Shown here piece after piece: positions 20,414 to 34,014 of a stretch of 64,000 nt of DNA. Source of the DNA: Castanea sativa (taxonomy: Eukaryota > Streptophyta > Magnoliopsida > Fagales > Fagaceae); the NCBI RefSeq assembly GCF_040712315.1, contig NC_134023.1, forward strand, positions 66,562,757 to 66,626,756, written 5' to 3'. Below the pieces are notes generated by a model that was given only the letters and a program-made list of their open reading frames with translations, was not told the origin of the DNA and ran no database searches. The position numbers and the translations under genes are program-made. The first letter of the stretch is position 1, and every line of letters starts with the position of its first letter.

Positions 20414-23400
20414 ATGGAATCAGAAGGAGAAACTGCGGTGAGTGTCAGAGAACTTTAGCTCTAATTTGCAATCTGTGCTCTGTTTTGTTGATGAGATAAC
20501 TGAGGAAATGAGATGGTCACATGTTGAAAATTAAATTCTGATGTTGTTTTGGTTTTCAAACTATGAAAGTTCTTGCCCACCAACTTAATTAGTAACATAG
20601 TTGCACTAGTCTCAGTTGAGTGGAAATTGTAATGAAACATTTAATGAAGAATGTAAAAGTTTCTTTAGTTTCTTCATTTCTCTATTCTACATTTTTTCAC
20701 CAACCAGATGGGGCATAAGATTCGTTTAGAGACTGATATTTGACCTCTGCCTGTGTCTTTTTAGTGTCCTTCTGATTTTTGTTAGCCATAGACGTTGGGT
20801 ACATTAGTTTGGCTTAGATTATTCTGTTGATTGATTCAAATTGATGTGATCAGTATCTAATTGTTGATTGGAATGTCTTTTAATGTGATAATTCAGGCAA
20901 AGTCCACAAAGACCCTGGGTGGACAAGTCTGCCAGATCTGTGGCGATAATGTTGGGAAGACTGTAGATGGTGAGCCATTCATTGCCTGCGATGTTTGTGC
21001 ATTTCCTGTTTGCAGACCTTGCTATGAGTACGAGAGGAAGGATGGGAATCAGTCTTGCCCTCAGTGCAAAACCCGATACAAAAGACACAAAGGTAAGTTA
21101 ATATTAAATAACTGAAAAAATTTCCACACACTAGGAAACATGGGAAAGAACATGAGTTTGAAAAAGTTGTGTTATTGTAAAAGATTATGATCCCATCCCC
21201 CCCACCCCTGCAAAGTTAACTGCACCCAACTAGTTTAGGTGTGTCAACTGCTAATCTTTGGAATTTTCTGTGAACTTAGTGAAACTTCAAACGCAAATGC
21301 ATTTGCAAAAAGATTAACTTAATTAGTATTGCTGGTGACACTATCAATATTTGAAAATCAGTGGATATCTTCTGATCACTAAATTCTGTCTGTTTAATTG
21401 TTGCTGTTTATGTTGTTGATTTTAGGAAGTCCTGCAATTCTCGGTGATAGAGAAGAGGATGCTGATGCTGATGATGTTGGCAGTGACTTCAATTACAATT
21501 CGGAAGATCAAAACCAAAAGCAAAAGATTGCAGAGCGCATGTTGAGCTGGCATATGACATATGGACCGGGGGAGGATGTAGGAGCTCCCAGTTATGATAA
21601 AGAGGTTTCTCACAACCACATTCCTTTGCTCACCAATGGAACAGAGGTAATTCAAATTCAATAACCTTAATGATATGCTGTTCTCTTCTCTCACTCTCTC
21701 TCCCTCATTTATTTGTTTTGGGGGGGGATGCATTTGAAGTGTAATTAATCTTCCAGCCATTGGTAGGTTTCTGGAGAATTGTCTGCTGCATCACCTGAGC
21801 GTCTTTCTATGGCATCTCCTGGAGTTGGTGGTGGCGGGAAGCGTATCCATCCCCTCCCTTATTCATCTGATGTTAATCAATCGCGTATGTCTCTATCCTT
21901 TGCATGTACTATGTACCCTGTGTTTAGTTGTTGCTATCAGATATTGATTTGAGGTTCTTGATTATACTTTTTCTGCAGCTAATATTAGGGTTGTGGATCC
22001 GGTAAGGGAATTTAGTTCACCAGGATTAGGAAATGTAGCCTGGAAAGAAAGAGTTGATGGCTGGAAGATGAAGCAGGAAAAGAATGTTGTTCCAATGAGC
22101 ACCGGCCAAGCCAATTCTGAAAGGGGTGCTGGTGATAACCGTGATATTGATGCCAGCACTGATGTGCTTGTGGATGACTCTTTACTGTACGTTCTCTCTT
22201 GATTGAAATACAGACTGTTGGGTGCTCTTTCAAATTTTATTGAGGCTTTATTCTTTGTAATTGTTGGTACTTTGTAGCTAGTTCAAAACTTTGTGGTTTG
22301 GTTTGTTGATTGCATCAGCTTTATTGCTATTGAACAACTTCTAAAATCTCAAAAGATGATAATTCCATTTTAGGGGACAACCTTGGGTATTAGCAATAAT
22401 TGCAAATAGAGTTCTAAATGTAAACTAATTATAGCTATGGAGTCGGTTTTCCCAAGTCTAATTTCTGTTATTATCACTTGTTTCTTAAGTCCAATATAGA
22501 AAAGGGCTGCGGTTAATGCTATGTCTGGTTTTTTTTTGCAGGAATGATGAAGCTCGGCAGCCTCTTTCAAGAAAGGTTTCTATTCCATCTTCTAGGATAA
22601 ACCCTTATAGGATGGTCATTGTTCTGCGGCTCATTATTCTCTCCATTTTTTTGCACTATCGAATAACAAATCCTGTGCCCAATGCCTTTGCTCTGTGGTT
22701 AATATCTGTGATTTGTGAGATTTGGTTTGCAATGTCGTGGATATTGGATCAGTTCCCCAAGTGGCTGCCTGTAAACCGTGAAACATATCTTGACAGGCTT
22801 GCTCTGAGGTGAGAATATCTTTTGCTGTGTACATTCTTTTATTGTACTTAGTGATTAAGCCTGCATTAATGTGTCTCAAGTAACTGTGTCATTTCAATTT
22901 GATGTTTTCATATTATATATAAAGTTTTAATTCCAATGGAATATGCATTACAGATATGACCGTGAGGGAGAACCATCACAACTAGCTGCAGTTGACATAT
23001 TTGTCAGTACTGTCGATCCATTGAAGGAGCCTCCTCTTGTGACAGCTAATACTGTGCTATCTATTCTCTCGGTCGACTACCCAGTTGACAAGGTCTCTTG
23101 CTATGTATCTGATGATGGTGCTGCTATGTTGACATTTGAAGCTTTGGCTGAAACATCTGAATTTGCAAGGAAATGGGTTCCTTTCTCCAAGAAATATAGC
23201 ATTGAGCCTCGGGCTCCAGAATGGTACTTTGCACAGAAGATTGACTACTTGAAAGATAAGGTTCAACCATCATTTGTCAAAGATCGTAGAGCTATGAAGG
23301 TAAGGGTTTGCTATCCTGAATTTCTGATGAATCTTGCCAATCCATTTTCCACACATAGATTAATCCTTCTAATGCTACTTTGTCTCATTATGCAGAGAGA

Positions 23401-26400
23401 ATATGAAGAATTTAAGGTCCGTATTAACGGGCTTGTTGCAAAGGCACAGAAGATTCCTGAAGAAGGATGGATTATGCAAGATGGTACACCATGGCCTGGA
23501 AACAATACCAGAGACCATCCAGGAATGATCCAGGTAGCTTCTCCTTCATGTTGTTTTAAAGCTGAACATTGCAAGTTACTTGTTTTTAATATGTAAATTT
23601 TGGCTCCAAGGGGAGTGGGGAGGGGAGGTTCAAACGAGTGACCTTTGCTTCATGAGGTGTGGTTCCTAGCTGATTGTACTACCCCTTGTGGTTAAAACTG
23701 TCAACCTACTGCTTGTTGGAATACAGTTATAATTTGAATGTGTTTCTTATTTGATACAACTTTTCCTTGAAGTTCATAGAACAAACTGCTTAGATTTTTT
23801 CCTTGAAGTACCGTTCTCTTCCCCCCACCCATCTTTTTTCCAATTAGGGTGTAAAGTGGAGTCAAGTGTATCTTCTCTCTTGCAGGAGTATCATTTACTT
23901 AGTAAGATTTTGTCTATTTCATTATGTGCAGGTTTTCTTGGGCCAAAGTGGAGGGCTTGATGCTGAGGGTAATGAGCTTCCACGTTTAGTTTATGTTTCT
24001 CGTGAAAAGCGTCCAGGTTTTCAACATCACAAGAAGGCTGGTGCTATGAATGCACTTGTGAGTAGTTAAAAATATGAATTCCGGAGTTTTTGCATTCTCT
24101 TTATGTCTACATTTATCTTACCTCTAGTGTTAATACTCTCTTTCAGGTTCGAGTATCAGCAGTGCTTACCAATGGACCTTTCTTGTTGAATCTTGATTGT
24201 GATCACTACATAAACAACAGCAAGGCCTTGAGAGAAGCTATGTGTTTCCTTATGGATCCCAACCTTGGAAAACATGTTTGTTACGTTCAGTTTCCACAGA
24301 GGTTTGATGGTATTGATAGGAATGATCGATATGCCAACAGAAATACTGTCTTCTTTGATGTAAGTCTTACATCCTCCAATTTAAGCGATGGATTCTTTGT
24401 CCATCTGATGTTATTGAATGGTTTTAATTGAGTGTTCACTTGTGTGATGTGTTTAATGTCCTTGTGATTGGAAAAAACATTTGATGTGTGTTTAAAATTA
24501 TTTATTATCTTTTTGCTAAACATCTTTTTGATAATATATTTATCATCTTAATTTTCAGATCAACTTGAGAGGTCTGGATGGCATTCAAGGCCCTGTTTAT
24601 GTGGGTACAGGATGCGTCTTCAATAGAACAGCTTTATATGGTTATGAGCCACCTCTCAAACCTAAGCATAATAAAGCTGGATTTTTATCTTCGCTCTGTG
24701 GTGGGTCAAGAAAGAAGGGTTCAAAGTCTAGTAAAAAGGGTTCAGACAAGAAGAAATCTAGTAAGAATGTAGACCCCACTGTGCCTATTTTCAGTCTAGA
24801 GGATATAGAAGAGGGTGTGGAAGGTACATTGTTTGAATATTATTTCTTTATTTTTTTGGGTATTTTTTTTTAAAAATAAATTATAAACCAGTCAAAATCC
24901 TTCCATATCATATTGAATTTATTGACTATGTAATAAATTCCCCATTCACTTGTTCAAAAGGACAGAATGATTGCTTCTTATTGAGAGGTAAACCTTAATT
25001 CATAAACAAGATCTAAAATCAACTTTGTCATTCATGAAACTATATTTGTAGAATATCCACGGCATCTTGTAACTCATTTAATTTTTTTAGATTTTATTCT
25101 AACCTTTCTTAGTCTTTTTAAATTCAGGTGCTGGATTTGACGATGAAAAGTCGCTACTCATGTCCCAAATGAGCTTGGAGAAAAGGTTTGGTCAGTCTGC
25201 TGTTTTTGTTGCGTCTACACTTATGGAGAATGGTGGTGTTCCACAATCTGCAACACCAGAAACTCTTCTTAAAGAGGCTATTCATGTCATCAGCTGTGGT
25301 TATGAGGACAAATCAGAATGGGGAACTGAGGTATGATGTCTTGTTATTTATTTCTTTAACTTTGTTATTGGTTTTTTGATTTACCAAGATGTCCTTTAAG
25401 CAGAATATGCCTCTGGCTTTAGAGATTTGCAACATTTAAAAGGAGAAAAATAAACAAGACCCTTAGTTTTTAAAGTATAGGCAACTACAAGTTATTGGCA
25501 ATTAAAATTTGGTATGCATTTTCTTCCCTAAACTTTGAGTAAGGTACAAGTTTACTTGTTTAAAGATTGGTGCACACCACACACAATGAATTTGTCCGCA
25601 TCTATAAGGACTCCTTGTTGCTTGCCACATCATATCAGCTAATAAGAAACATCCACCACTAAGGCAGTCCCATCCAGGACCAGGTTTTTCTTTTTAAATG
25701 AAATTTGAAAGCTGATAAAAGTTTGTTACACTAAACCTTTTTCTTCCCTCCTTCAATCCTCCCTCTTACCTACCTTAAAATTTCTCAGCATTTCTGCACT
25801 GGTATTGGTATCCTCTAGTAACCATCTATTAATTGACAAACAAGACATCGTGGCTGATAGATTGCATTTATGTGTGTGCAGTCTTCCCATTTCTGCACAT
25901 GGTGGATTGGGTTTTTGATAATTTTTGTAAACTGCCGTTTTATTTCATTTTCTCTAATCATTATTTGTGTCTTGAACTGCAGATTGGATGGATTTATGGC
26001 TCTGTTACTGAAGATATTCTGACAGGATTTAAGATGCATGCTCGTGGTTGGCGGTCAATATACTGCATGCCCAAGCGCCCAGCCTTTAAAGGGTCTGCTC
26101 CTATTAATCTGTCAGATCGTTTGAACCAAGTGCTTCGATGGGCTTTAGGTTCTGTGGAAATTCTTCTCAGTAGACATTGCCCTATCTGGTACGGTTATAA
26201 TGGCAGGCTTAAATGGCTTGAGAGGTTCGCATATATCAACACCACCATCTATCCAATCACTGCCCTTCCTCTTCTTATGTATTGTACTTTGCCGGCTGTC
26301 TGTCTACTTACAAACAAGTTCATTATTCCACAGGTTTGTTATATAACCAAACTCATTTTCTGTACAATAATGGTGTCCTTGTCATTATTATCTCAACAGG

Positions 26401-27493
26401 GCTCTTTTATTTTTTTATAATTATCTCTTCCCTAGCATCACCCTATGCATTCCCTGCGTCTTACAAGAGCTTACAGTGTTTTGTTATTTGGGGAGTTGTT
26501 TGTGATTTTGCTTCGAAATTTGAAATCGTGAACAGATAAAAATTCACCATAATGAACTAACATTCATAAATACCCTGGCATTGCATCCATTAATTATGAA
26601 TAGTGGGATTTACAGGAACCACAGTATATAATGGAAAGGAATGAATGCTTCTTGCTACTTTTTGTTTTCATGAGCTAGGCAAAGTCGGTAAAAACACCTT
26701 CACACCTCTCTTGTTGTGTAAAAGAGATAAAAGATGGAAGTATAAAAACTGTTCTGTATTTTCTTGTGCTTGGGGGAAACTCTCTCCATGAGAGAAGAAA
26801 AAAAAAAACTTTTAGTGTGTTCCTGCTTGTATATATTATGAATATTGTCTCAAAATGCTGGTCTTTAGTATCTGCTAAATTTTTTTGCTTGCCTTATTCC
26901 ACTTGCAGATCAGTAACATTGCAAGTATATGGTTTATATCGCTCTTTCTTTCCATCTTTGCTACCGGTATCCTAGAGATGAGGTGGAGTGGTGTTGGAAT
27001 TGACGAGTGGTGGAGAAATGAGCAGTTTTGGGTTATTGGTGGTGTTTCAGCCCATCTCTTTGCCGTTTTCCAAGGTTTGCTTAAAGTACTTGCTGGTATT
27101 GACACCAACTTCACGGTTACATCCAAGGCATCAGATGAAGATGGAGACTTCGCTGAATTGTACTTGTTCAAGTGGACAACCCTTCTCATTCCACCAACAA
27201 CTCTCCTTATCATAAACTTGGTTGGAGTTGTTGCAGGGATTTCCTATGCCATCAACAGCGGTTACCAATCATGGGGTCCTCTCTTTGGGAAGCTCTTCTT
27301 TGCCTTTTGGGTGATTGTCCATCTGTATCCCTTCCTTAAAGGTTTGATGGGTCGCCAGAACCGGACACCCACCATTGTTGTCGTCTGGTCAATTCTCCTC
27401 GCTTCAATTTTCTCATTGCTTTGGGTGCGAGTAGATCCATTTACCACTAGAGTTACCGGTCCAGATGTTACGCAGTGTGGAATCAACTGCTAG
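20414..27493 (+). CDS. CESA3: Cellulose synthase catalytic subunit, CESA3 type (14 exons)
   Basis: Plasma-membrane glycosyltransferase (GT2) that polymerises UDP-glucose into cellulose, in a complex with other CESA classes. Exons: 20414-20437, 20897-21092, 21426-21646, 21767-21884, 21979-22186, 22542-22808, 22954-23299, 23396-23533, 23932-24057, 24147-24359, 24559-24823, 25128-25330, 25983-26333, 26909-27493. All introns are GT-AG, phases agree, and the sum is 1,086 residues (family about 1,050-1,090). Visible: RING-type zinc finger with Cys 20, 23, 39, 42, 47, 50, 62, 65; two membrane helices at about 279-296 and 304-324; DDG at 398-400; DCD at 565-567; a Lys/Ser-rich class-specific region near 680-700; TED at 784-786; QVLRW at 824-828; then six C-terminal helices and CGINC at the end. 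The start MESEGETA and the whole protein follow the primary-wall CESA3 group; exact orthology needs a tree. No lesion seen. Confidence 0.95.
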
Positions 27494-29402
27494 AGGGAAA
27501 ATAACACAACTTGAAGATCAAATTTCTTTTTTTAAGTTATTGTCCTTGCCAAGTTTCAGAGGTAAGGAGATAAGTAAGTGTCTCATATTTTGGCTTTAAC
27601 TTTATGTCTTTGAGCTTGTTTATCTGTGTGAAGTTTACATTATGTGTAGATGATAGGTGGCAAAGAAAATTATTTTGTTGTTACAGCAGTGATTTTTATG
27701 TATTATTTTGGTATATTCCAAAAAAATTGGACACTGCTTCTGGAACCAATTAATTATTCACTATATATTCCACAAGTTTATATGCAACCCATTACCCACA
27801 GTATCTTTTTGTTTGATACTTGAGAGAGTATTTTGATAGCCTTGATATGTGCAGTGTTATTTCTAGGCCAAAACAAGGGGGTTCCCAGCTCCTTTTATAT
27901 TATGCACAATCTTTCCAACACAAAATAAAAGGTGAATTGACAAACCCAAATGAGAATGCTTTTATGGAAGGTTATTACTCATTGGCAAGTTCCAAGTTCC
28001 AACTTGCCTCTGTAAAACATAATATTATTACATGGTTAAAATAAGTGAGTTAACAATGCACAAGAAGTTTGAATAAAATCTATACCCAGACTGCTTGTTT
28101 GAAAAACAGGTTCTACAACAGGTTCATTTGGGCAAGGCCTTGAAGGCACATGCATGTTTGGGCCCATATATGTAGCATCCTATATTCACCTTTGGGTCAT
28201 TCCACGCACTTTAGTATTGGGTGAGTTACAATTAGGACTCTTTATAATTGTTAATATAATTAATATTTACCCAATGAACACTCGACGTGGAATTCAGTAC
28301 ATGTTTGTGCATGACTTTCCTTATTCAAGGTTCAATTATTGTTTATTAGTTCCATTCCATGAGTCCTGGTGTTCAAAGTACACAAACCATATGGCCTTCA
28401 AATCCAGGGACTATTCTTTAAAAAAATTAAAATTTATTTGAGCTAAAAAGGTGTCCAAAGGGCCAAAGCTTCGTGGACATTTCCAAAAAAAAAAAAACCC
28501 TTATTATATTATATAATCCTATTCAAACATCGCTATAATCAACCAGTTGTGGATTTTTTTTTTGATGAAAATTAAGTTATATACAATTTGAAGACCACAT
28601 AGAATAGCATAATTTGTGTCATAATTGACCATATAATAAATCGGTAGTAAATAGTCAATCACAATTTAATATGTAAAATAATTGTGACAAAAATTATGAT
28701 AGTTTATGTACCATAGAACTAGCCTTCTTCTTCTTCCTCTTCCTTCTTTCTTTTTTTTTTTTTTTTTTTTGGAGAATAAATTTCAGGTGTAGTAGAAAGA
28801 GCATGGATAAAATGATAAAGATTTTTTTTAATCTCACAGAATCCAGAGTTGAGTAAATGGATTTTAGGATGTCTCTTTATTAATAAAAGTTTTTCATAAA
28901 GAATTAAAGAATCACAACTAACGAGGAGCTATATAGCTTTGGGACTTGGGAGGCATCCATTTTAAAAAGATATAAACTGACTCTTGTTCAAGGATGGCAA
29001 AAAAAAAAAAAAAACTGAAAGCCAAGGTGCTACTCATTATTGGCAACAGTGGAGCTACTCAGTCTTACACATCAGATATGGTACACACCACACACCCCAA
29101 AAAAAAAATATATATAAAAAACAAACTAACAAATTGTTCATTTTATGACAGTGCGGGTGTGTATGCATTGATATTTTTTGGGTAATTTCTATGTTTCTTT
29201 AAATCTTGGACTTGCATTAATAAAAATTTTATGTCACTGCAATGGGTGTGAACGCATTGATATTTTTTACGCAATTTCAATGTAGAGTTTCTTAAAATCT
29301 TGGACAAGTATTAATAAAAAAAAGGTTTATATTTGATGGGTCATATTAATAACTGTTCATAGGCCAATTGTTAATAAATAATGGATAAAACTTAAGTATA
29401 GT
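27494..29402. other. CESA 3' flank and intergenic DNA
   Basis: The first few hundred bases should be the CESA 3' UTR. The rest is AT-rich with a long T-run at about 28750 and A-runs at 28485 and 29000. The short frames at 27820-28441 lack any recognisable domain and I do not call them. See also the 89-bp repeat at 29150-29330. Confidence 0.5.
29150..29330. repeat. Two-copy direct repeat, 89-bp period
   Basis: GCATTGATATTTTTT occurs at 29165 and 29254, each followed by similar AATTTC, TCTT, CTTGGAC and ATTAATAAAA words. Two diverged copies only. Confidence 0.6.
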
Positions 29403-30373
29403 TGTAGACGACTAAATTTCTTAGTTCGAAATAAATCAAACAAGCAAAATAGTTTCACAAATACAAATTTATATTGATAAATGTGTGGTACAATTCTCTG
29501 TAATTACAAAAGAGTGATCCTCTGATTCGATTCCTTTGAAAGATTTATTGATTGTAATTGTGGTAATGTGATTTTGATTTGAACATAAGATATTCTTCAA
29601 TTTAGTTGAGGAATAGATCGAAGATCTTCGAAACGGAATTACAATGAATCTCTGGCTATGAGCTTGTTAGAAATTCTTTGTTCTTCGTGTTCTTCGTGTG
29701 TTCTTCGTGTTTGAAGGTTTGTGGTGGAAATTCTTCGGGGCTTTGGAAGCTTGAATCCGTAGAGCTTCACCAATTTGTGGTTTTTTGAGGTTTCTGGAGG
29801 CTTTTGAGCTTGATTCCAGTGAACTTTGAGATCTGGACGAGTAGTTTGGATGATTTTACTTTGAATGTTGTTTGTATTTGAGGTTGAAGTTCTTGAAATT
29901 CTTGGAGGCTTTGAGGTTTGATCCTGGCAGAGCTTCTGGGTTTCTGAACTCAAGATATCTTCTTCCTTCTCTCTATTCTGTGTCTGTCTCCGTTCTATCC
30001 TGTCTGTGTGTCCTCCTAAATGTCTTGGGAAGGCTTCTATTTATAGGAGTTTAGGGATAGGTGAGCGACACGTGGCGGAGTTTGATTGGTGACACTTGTC
30101 ATAGCTTGATTGGTCCGCTTATGTCATCGCTTACACGTGCTGGATTGCTTGTGTCATCACTTACACGTGCAGGGCTGCTTGTGTCATCGCTTACACATGC
30201 TGATGCAGTTTCATGCCTTTATTTCAATGACACTTGGCAAATTTCTATTGGAATCCGAATAGTAATGGAAAAACCTAGCAGCAATACGTGGCGCCTTGTA
30301 ATTGGTTGTATTTTGTGGACTTGGTAGTATGATGTGTCAGCTTGTGATAGGTCAGAAATTTTTCCTCTCTACA
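29403..30373 (-). repeat. 3' LTR of the gag-only element
   Basis: 971 bp. Contains three tandem copies of a unit with TGTGTCATCGCTTACACGTG; the partner LTR has two. The purine tract AATGCCCCCTCGAGACTCG (plus strand) follows directly at 30374. Confidence 0.92.
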
Positions 30374-30392
30374 AATGCCCCCTCGAGACTCG
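30374..30392 (-). other. Polypurine tract of the gag-only element
   Basis: On the minus strand CGAGTCTCGAGGGGGCATT abuts the LTR. This is the expected plus-strand primer site and confirms minus orientation. Confidence 0.7.
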
Positions 30393-32349
30393 TTCATGCA
30401 CACAGTTTTGGAGTGTGGTTAATGAATGAGTCTTGAAAGAAAATGGGTCTTTTTTTTTTCTTTTTTACTTGACTCTTCTAGTGAAATAGTTGAAGGTGGT
30501 GGAGCTTTTAACAGGATGAAGTAATTGCAGAAGAGTAGACCCACCCATATGAAAGGTTTTGATGAAACCGAGAAGGGGTCTGCCAGTATTTGAATGTGCT
30601 CGTGTGACCGAGCTTTCTGAGCAAAGGTTAAGTCAAAGTAATTTCAGAAGAGTATTTTGGATCGTTGGTGGCGATCACGGGGTGTCAAGATGGAAAAGAG
30701 GCGAGGATGTTGGTCGGGTACAAAGCGCAGCTACGGAGCTAGCCTCTTATTTTTAAGGACTTCTGGTGAAGTTATATCTGAAGGGTATACTTCGGGTCAC
30801 AGAGAGAACATGTGGGAGTGTGGTTGAATGTGCTTGTATTATCGCATCACTCTGGTTAAGTTGAGGTAATTTCAGAAGGGATTTTGGGCATTTTGTTGTT
30901 GATGGTGAAAGAAGATGGTGATGAAGCAAAGTGAATGGGTGAGACATACAACACCATGGCCCTGACCCTGCATGTTGGGGACTCTCTGGCGTAGATGTCT
31001 TTGGGAAGTACACCTTCAGATGTGGGACTGGCTGCATGTTGAATGAAGTCCGACGGCAAGTCATTGAATGTGCTTGTGTGACTGGACCATACTGATGGAC
31101 ATTAAGTTGAAGTAATCTCAGATGTATATTTTCTGAAATTCTTCAAGCTGATCTTAAGTTGGAGTAATTCTAGAAAGTGTGTTTTGTGTTACCAGCAATG
31201 ATGACCTTTGGACCCCATGCTGGTGGAAACATGGAATAAGGCTTTGGTGACCATTCACCGACACCAAAGGCTAATTTCTGATGAGCTGGTACCTTGGAGG
31301 TCATCACAAGTGTTGGATGGGAGACAATTTGTAGGATATCCCAACACTTTTTACCATCTTCACTTTATGCAACTTTGTTGGGAAAGCACAACAAATGAAA
31401 GATGGAGCTAACTTGTGATCCTGGTTTTAGAAACCAGCCAAGCTGCTGTTTGTTCCGAACCACCGCTTCTATTGGGAGACCAAACAGTTGAAGAGAGACT
31501 ACGGAAGCCCTGTTTTTAGGAACAGGTGTCTCTGTTGGACTTGGATTTCCTAGCCAACCAATTCCACGGAGGCATGGGAGGTCGATGCAGACCTTGTTAT
31601 GAATAACTTTATGAACAAACGTGGTCATTATGTGAGGAAACAAAATTTGTTTGAATCCTAAAACAGTGATGATATTTTGAGAAGGGTTACTGCTGAACCA
31701 TGAAGGGGTTGATTTCAAACTGATCATGAAGCGATCTTGGTTGCTAGGTATTGAGAATGACGAGGTCATAGTGAGAACTGGCTGTGAGAAGGAGGATTTA
31801 AAAATTTGAAAGAAGCAAATCTTCATTTCATGACTCAGTGTATGTGTTTTTTTTTTTTTTTCTCTTGATGGATTTAGCGGATCCAGCCCTCCTATTTATA
31901 GTGAAGAGATGAAGAATGGTAGCTGGGTGGTTAAGAATGGCGAACGAGACTTTTTGGTGAGAACGGTGGATGGGAACGGTAGGCGCCGAATGGGAATGTT
32001 AGGTTGGAGACTGATAGGCACCGACGGAAATAATTGGCTGAAGTAGTGACCCAATGTAATTTCAATTTTGAGACATACTTGTGAGAGTTCGTCTGTTTTT
32101 GAAAGGGGAGCCTTGATCAAGTCTGGAGGATAATTTTGAGGGAATTCAGACCAAATGGATGGATCTCATATTATGATCTTGAGAGCTTAAATTTTGGACA
32201 TCGCTAGTACTTTGGAGAAGCGGGTGTAGTTTCTAAGTCCAAAACAAATACCTAGATTTCAAAATCAAAATCTTTGCGAAAACCTGATAAGACAAGATTT
32301 GCTTGAACATCTTGATTTTTGGTCAAAGTCTACATCAAAGCCAATAGCT
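30393..32349. other. Non-coding interior of the gag-only element
   Basis: About 2 kb in the place where pol would normally lie. Several short frames exist on both strands, none with reverse transcriptase, RNase H or integrase motifs. Phrases such as GTAATTTCAGAAG recur (30535, 30640, 30867, 31111, 31158), suggesting an old, loose repeat. Confidence 0.5.
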
Positions 32350-32775
32350 GTAGAATCACACTATTTGAGCAATTTTGGATTCTCAAATGAATAAATAGAC
32401 CCAAAAATTGAAAAGCACACGAAAAATTGAGCAAGACAGGTCAATCTTAAAAATTTTGACTTTTGGTCAAAATTTGTGCAAAAGTCAATTTTTTTAGAAA
32501 TTGGACTGTTGTGCAATTTTCGAGTCTCGGTTGAAGAAACAGACCCCAAAATTGTAAAGTACACGAAAAATTGAGCCAGACAGGTCAATCTTAAAAATTT
32601 TGACTTTTGGTCAAAATTTGTGCAAAAGTCAATTTTTTTAGAAATTGGACTGTTGTGCAATTTTCGAGCTTTGGTTGAAGAAACAGACCCCAAAATTGGA
32701 AAGTACGCAAAAAATTGAGTGGGAAAGGTCCATTTTGAAAATTTTGACTTTTTGGTCAAAGTCTTAATTTGTCAA
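32350..32775. repeat. Three-copy tandem repeat, 144-bp period
   Basis: The word GACAGGTCAATCTTAAAAATTTTGAC-like block occurs at 32435, 32579 and (diverged) 32723, exactly 144 bp apart. Each unit also has CAAAATTTGTGCAAAAGTC and AATTGGACTGTTGTGCAATT. Confidence 0.85.
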
Positions 32776-33033
32776 TTTTTTTTTTTCAAGCGGTCCAGAT
32801 CCGGGTCAGGTCGAAGCGGGTTAAACCGGGCCGAGGAGGATGACGTCATCCGTGACGTCATCAACCTGGGCGTGTGGAGCGTGTGCGCGTGTGGCGCGTG
32901 TGGAGCGTGTGCGCGTGTGGGAAGTTGATCCTGCGCGTGTAGGCGCGTGGTGACGATGGTCCGGCGCGTGGAGCTTGTTGGCGGCGCGTGGGAGCGTGTG
33001 TCGCTTTGTCGGAGCTTCTGGCGGCGCGTGGCA

Positions 33034-33300
33034 GCGCGTGGCTCATCGTTTGGGCTTGAAAATTTCACATCTTGTAGTTATAAGGCCGTAGAAGACTGCT
33101 ATACGGTCGGTTTTGTGAAATTGTGCACAAATTTGCACAGTTTTGATGGACTAAACCGGTGGTCATCGCGAGCGCGTGGCTCATCGTTTGGACCTAAAAA
33201 TTTCAGGTTTTGTAGATCGAAGGCCGATAGCTCTAATGGTGGTATCAGTTTTGTAAAATTGTTCTCAGATTTGCGCAGATTTGAATGAGAAAGTCGTGGG
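33034..33300. repeat. Two-copy direct repeat, 138-bp period
   Basis: GCTCATCGTTTGG occurs at 33041 and 33179, followed in both by AAAAATTTCA, a TTGTAG word, GGCCG and a GTTTTGTAAAATTGT-like word. Immediately left is a GC-rich stretch (32860-33030) with many GCGCGTG words. Confidence 0.7.
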
Positions 33301-34014
33301 TCTTTGTTGGACTTATGGCTTTTCTTTTTTGGTCTAATTTTTTGGCAGCCGCCCTGACAGGATGCAGAAATTCTAGTGGCCGCCCTGACAGGATGAAGAA
33401 ATTGTGGCAAGCTGTGTGTTCATGGTAAGCACTGAATGTTGATTTTTTGGGTCATCTTTGTCAAAGAACTTTGAAAATTTGGAAGATAAGCAAGCTTTGT
33501 TGGACTCCTCCTTATTTGTGTGAAGTCTTCCGAAGATTTTTATGGCCTCCTGTCAGAAGATTTGAAAATTTGGAAGAGAAGCTTTGCTTGTTGAATTTTG
33601 TTACTTCTCCCCTTTTTTTTTTTTTTTGTCTGCTAGTTTAGCAAAAATTCTCTATATAAGATGTGAGATTGGCTTCGTTTATTTGGGCATTCCTAGCCTT
33701 CAGTCTTCTTCTCCAGCTTTTAAGAATTTTTTTTTTTTCTTTTGTCCTTTGTTTAGACATGCAATGGGATTTTTTCTGACATTTTTTTTTTGTTGCTTGT
33801 TTTTGTTTTGCAGCTCAGTTTCCTTGATCTTTTGGGTTTTGACATCAAACTTCACGCTGACGTTCTCATAGAAGTGTTTGCCTTCATTTGGTGACTTTGT
33901 ATTTCATTGATAGCAACGTTGCAAGAACGTATGCCTTCATGTTGTTATATTCTTTTCTTGCATCAACAATCTTTTAGTGATATTTGTCTTTACAACGACG
34001 TTTCCATAAGGATA

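Noticed and set aside
22943..24873. Longer single frames within the CESA gene (217, 113 and 102 codons)
   Set aside because: They are exons extended into introns; GT-AG junctions in the right phase give the known CESA protein.
27820..28441. Two short plus-strand frames after CESA
   Set aside because: No domain, no supporting splice pattern and AT-rich context; probably chance.
30753..31826. Minus-strand frames of 103 and 153 codons in the pol position of the gag-only element
   Set aside because: Checked for reverse transcriptase, RNase H and integrase motifs; none found.
32772..33068. Minus-strand frames rich in Arg, Thr and His
   Set aside because: Shadow of the GCGCGTG-rich stretch; no start context or domain.
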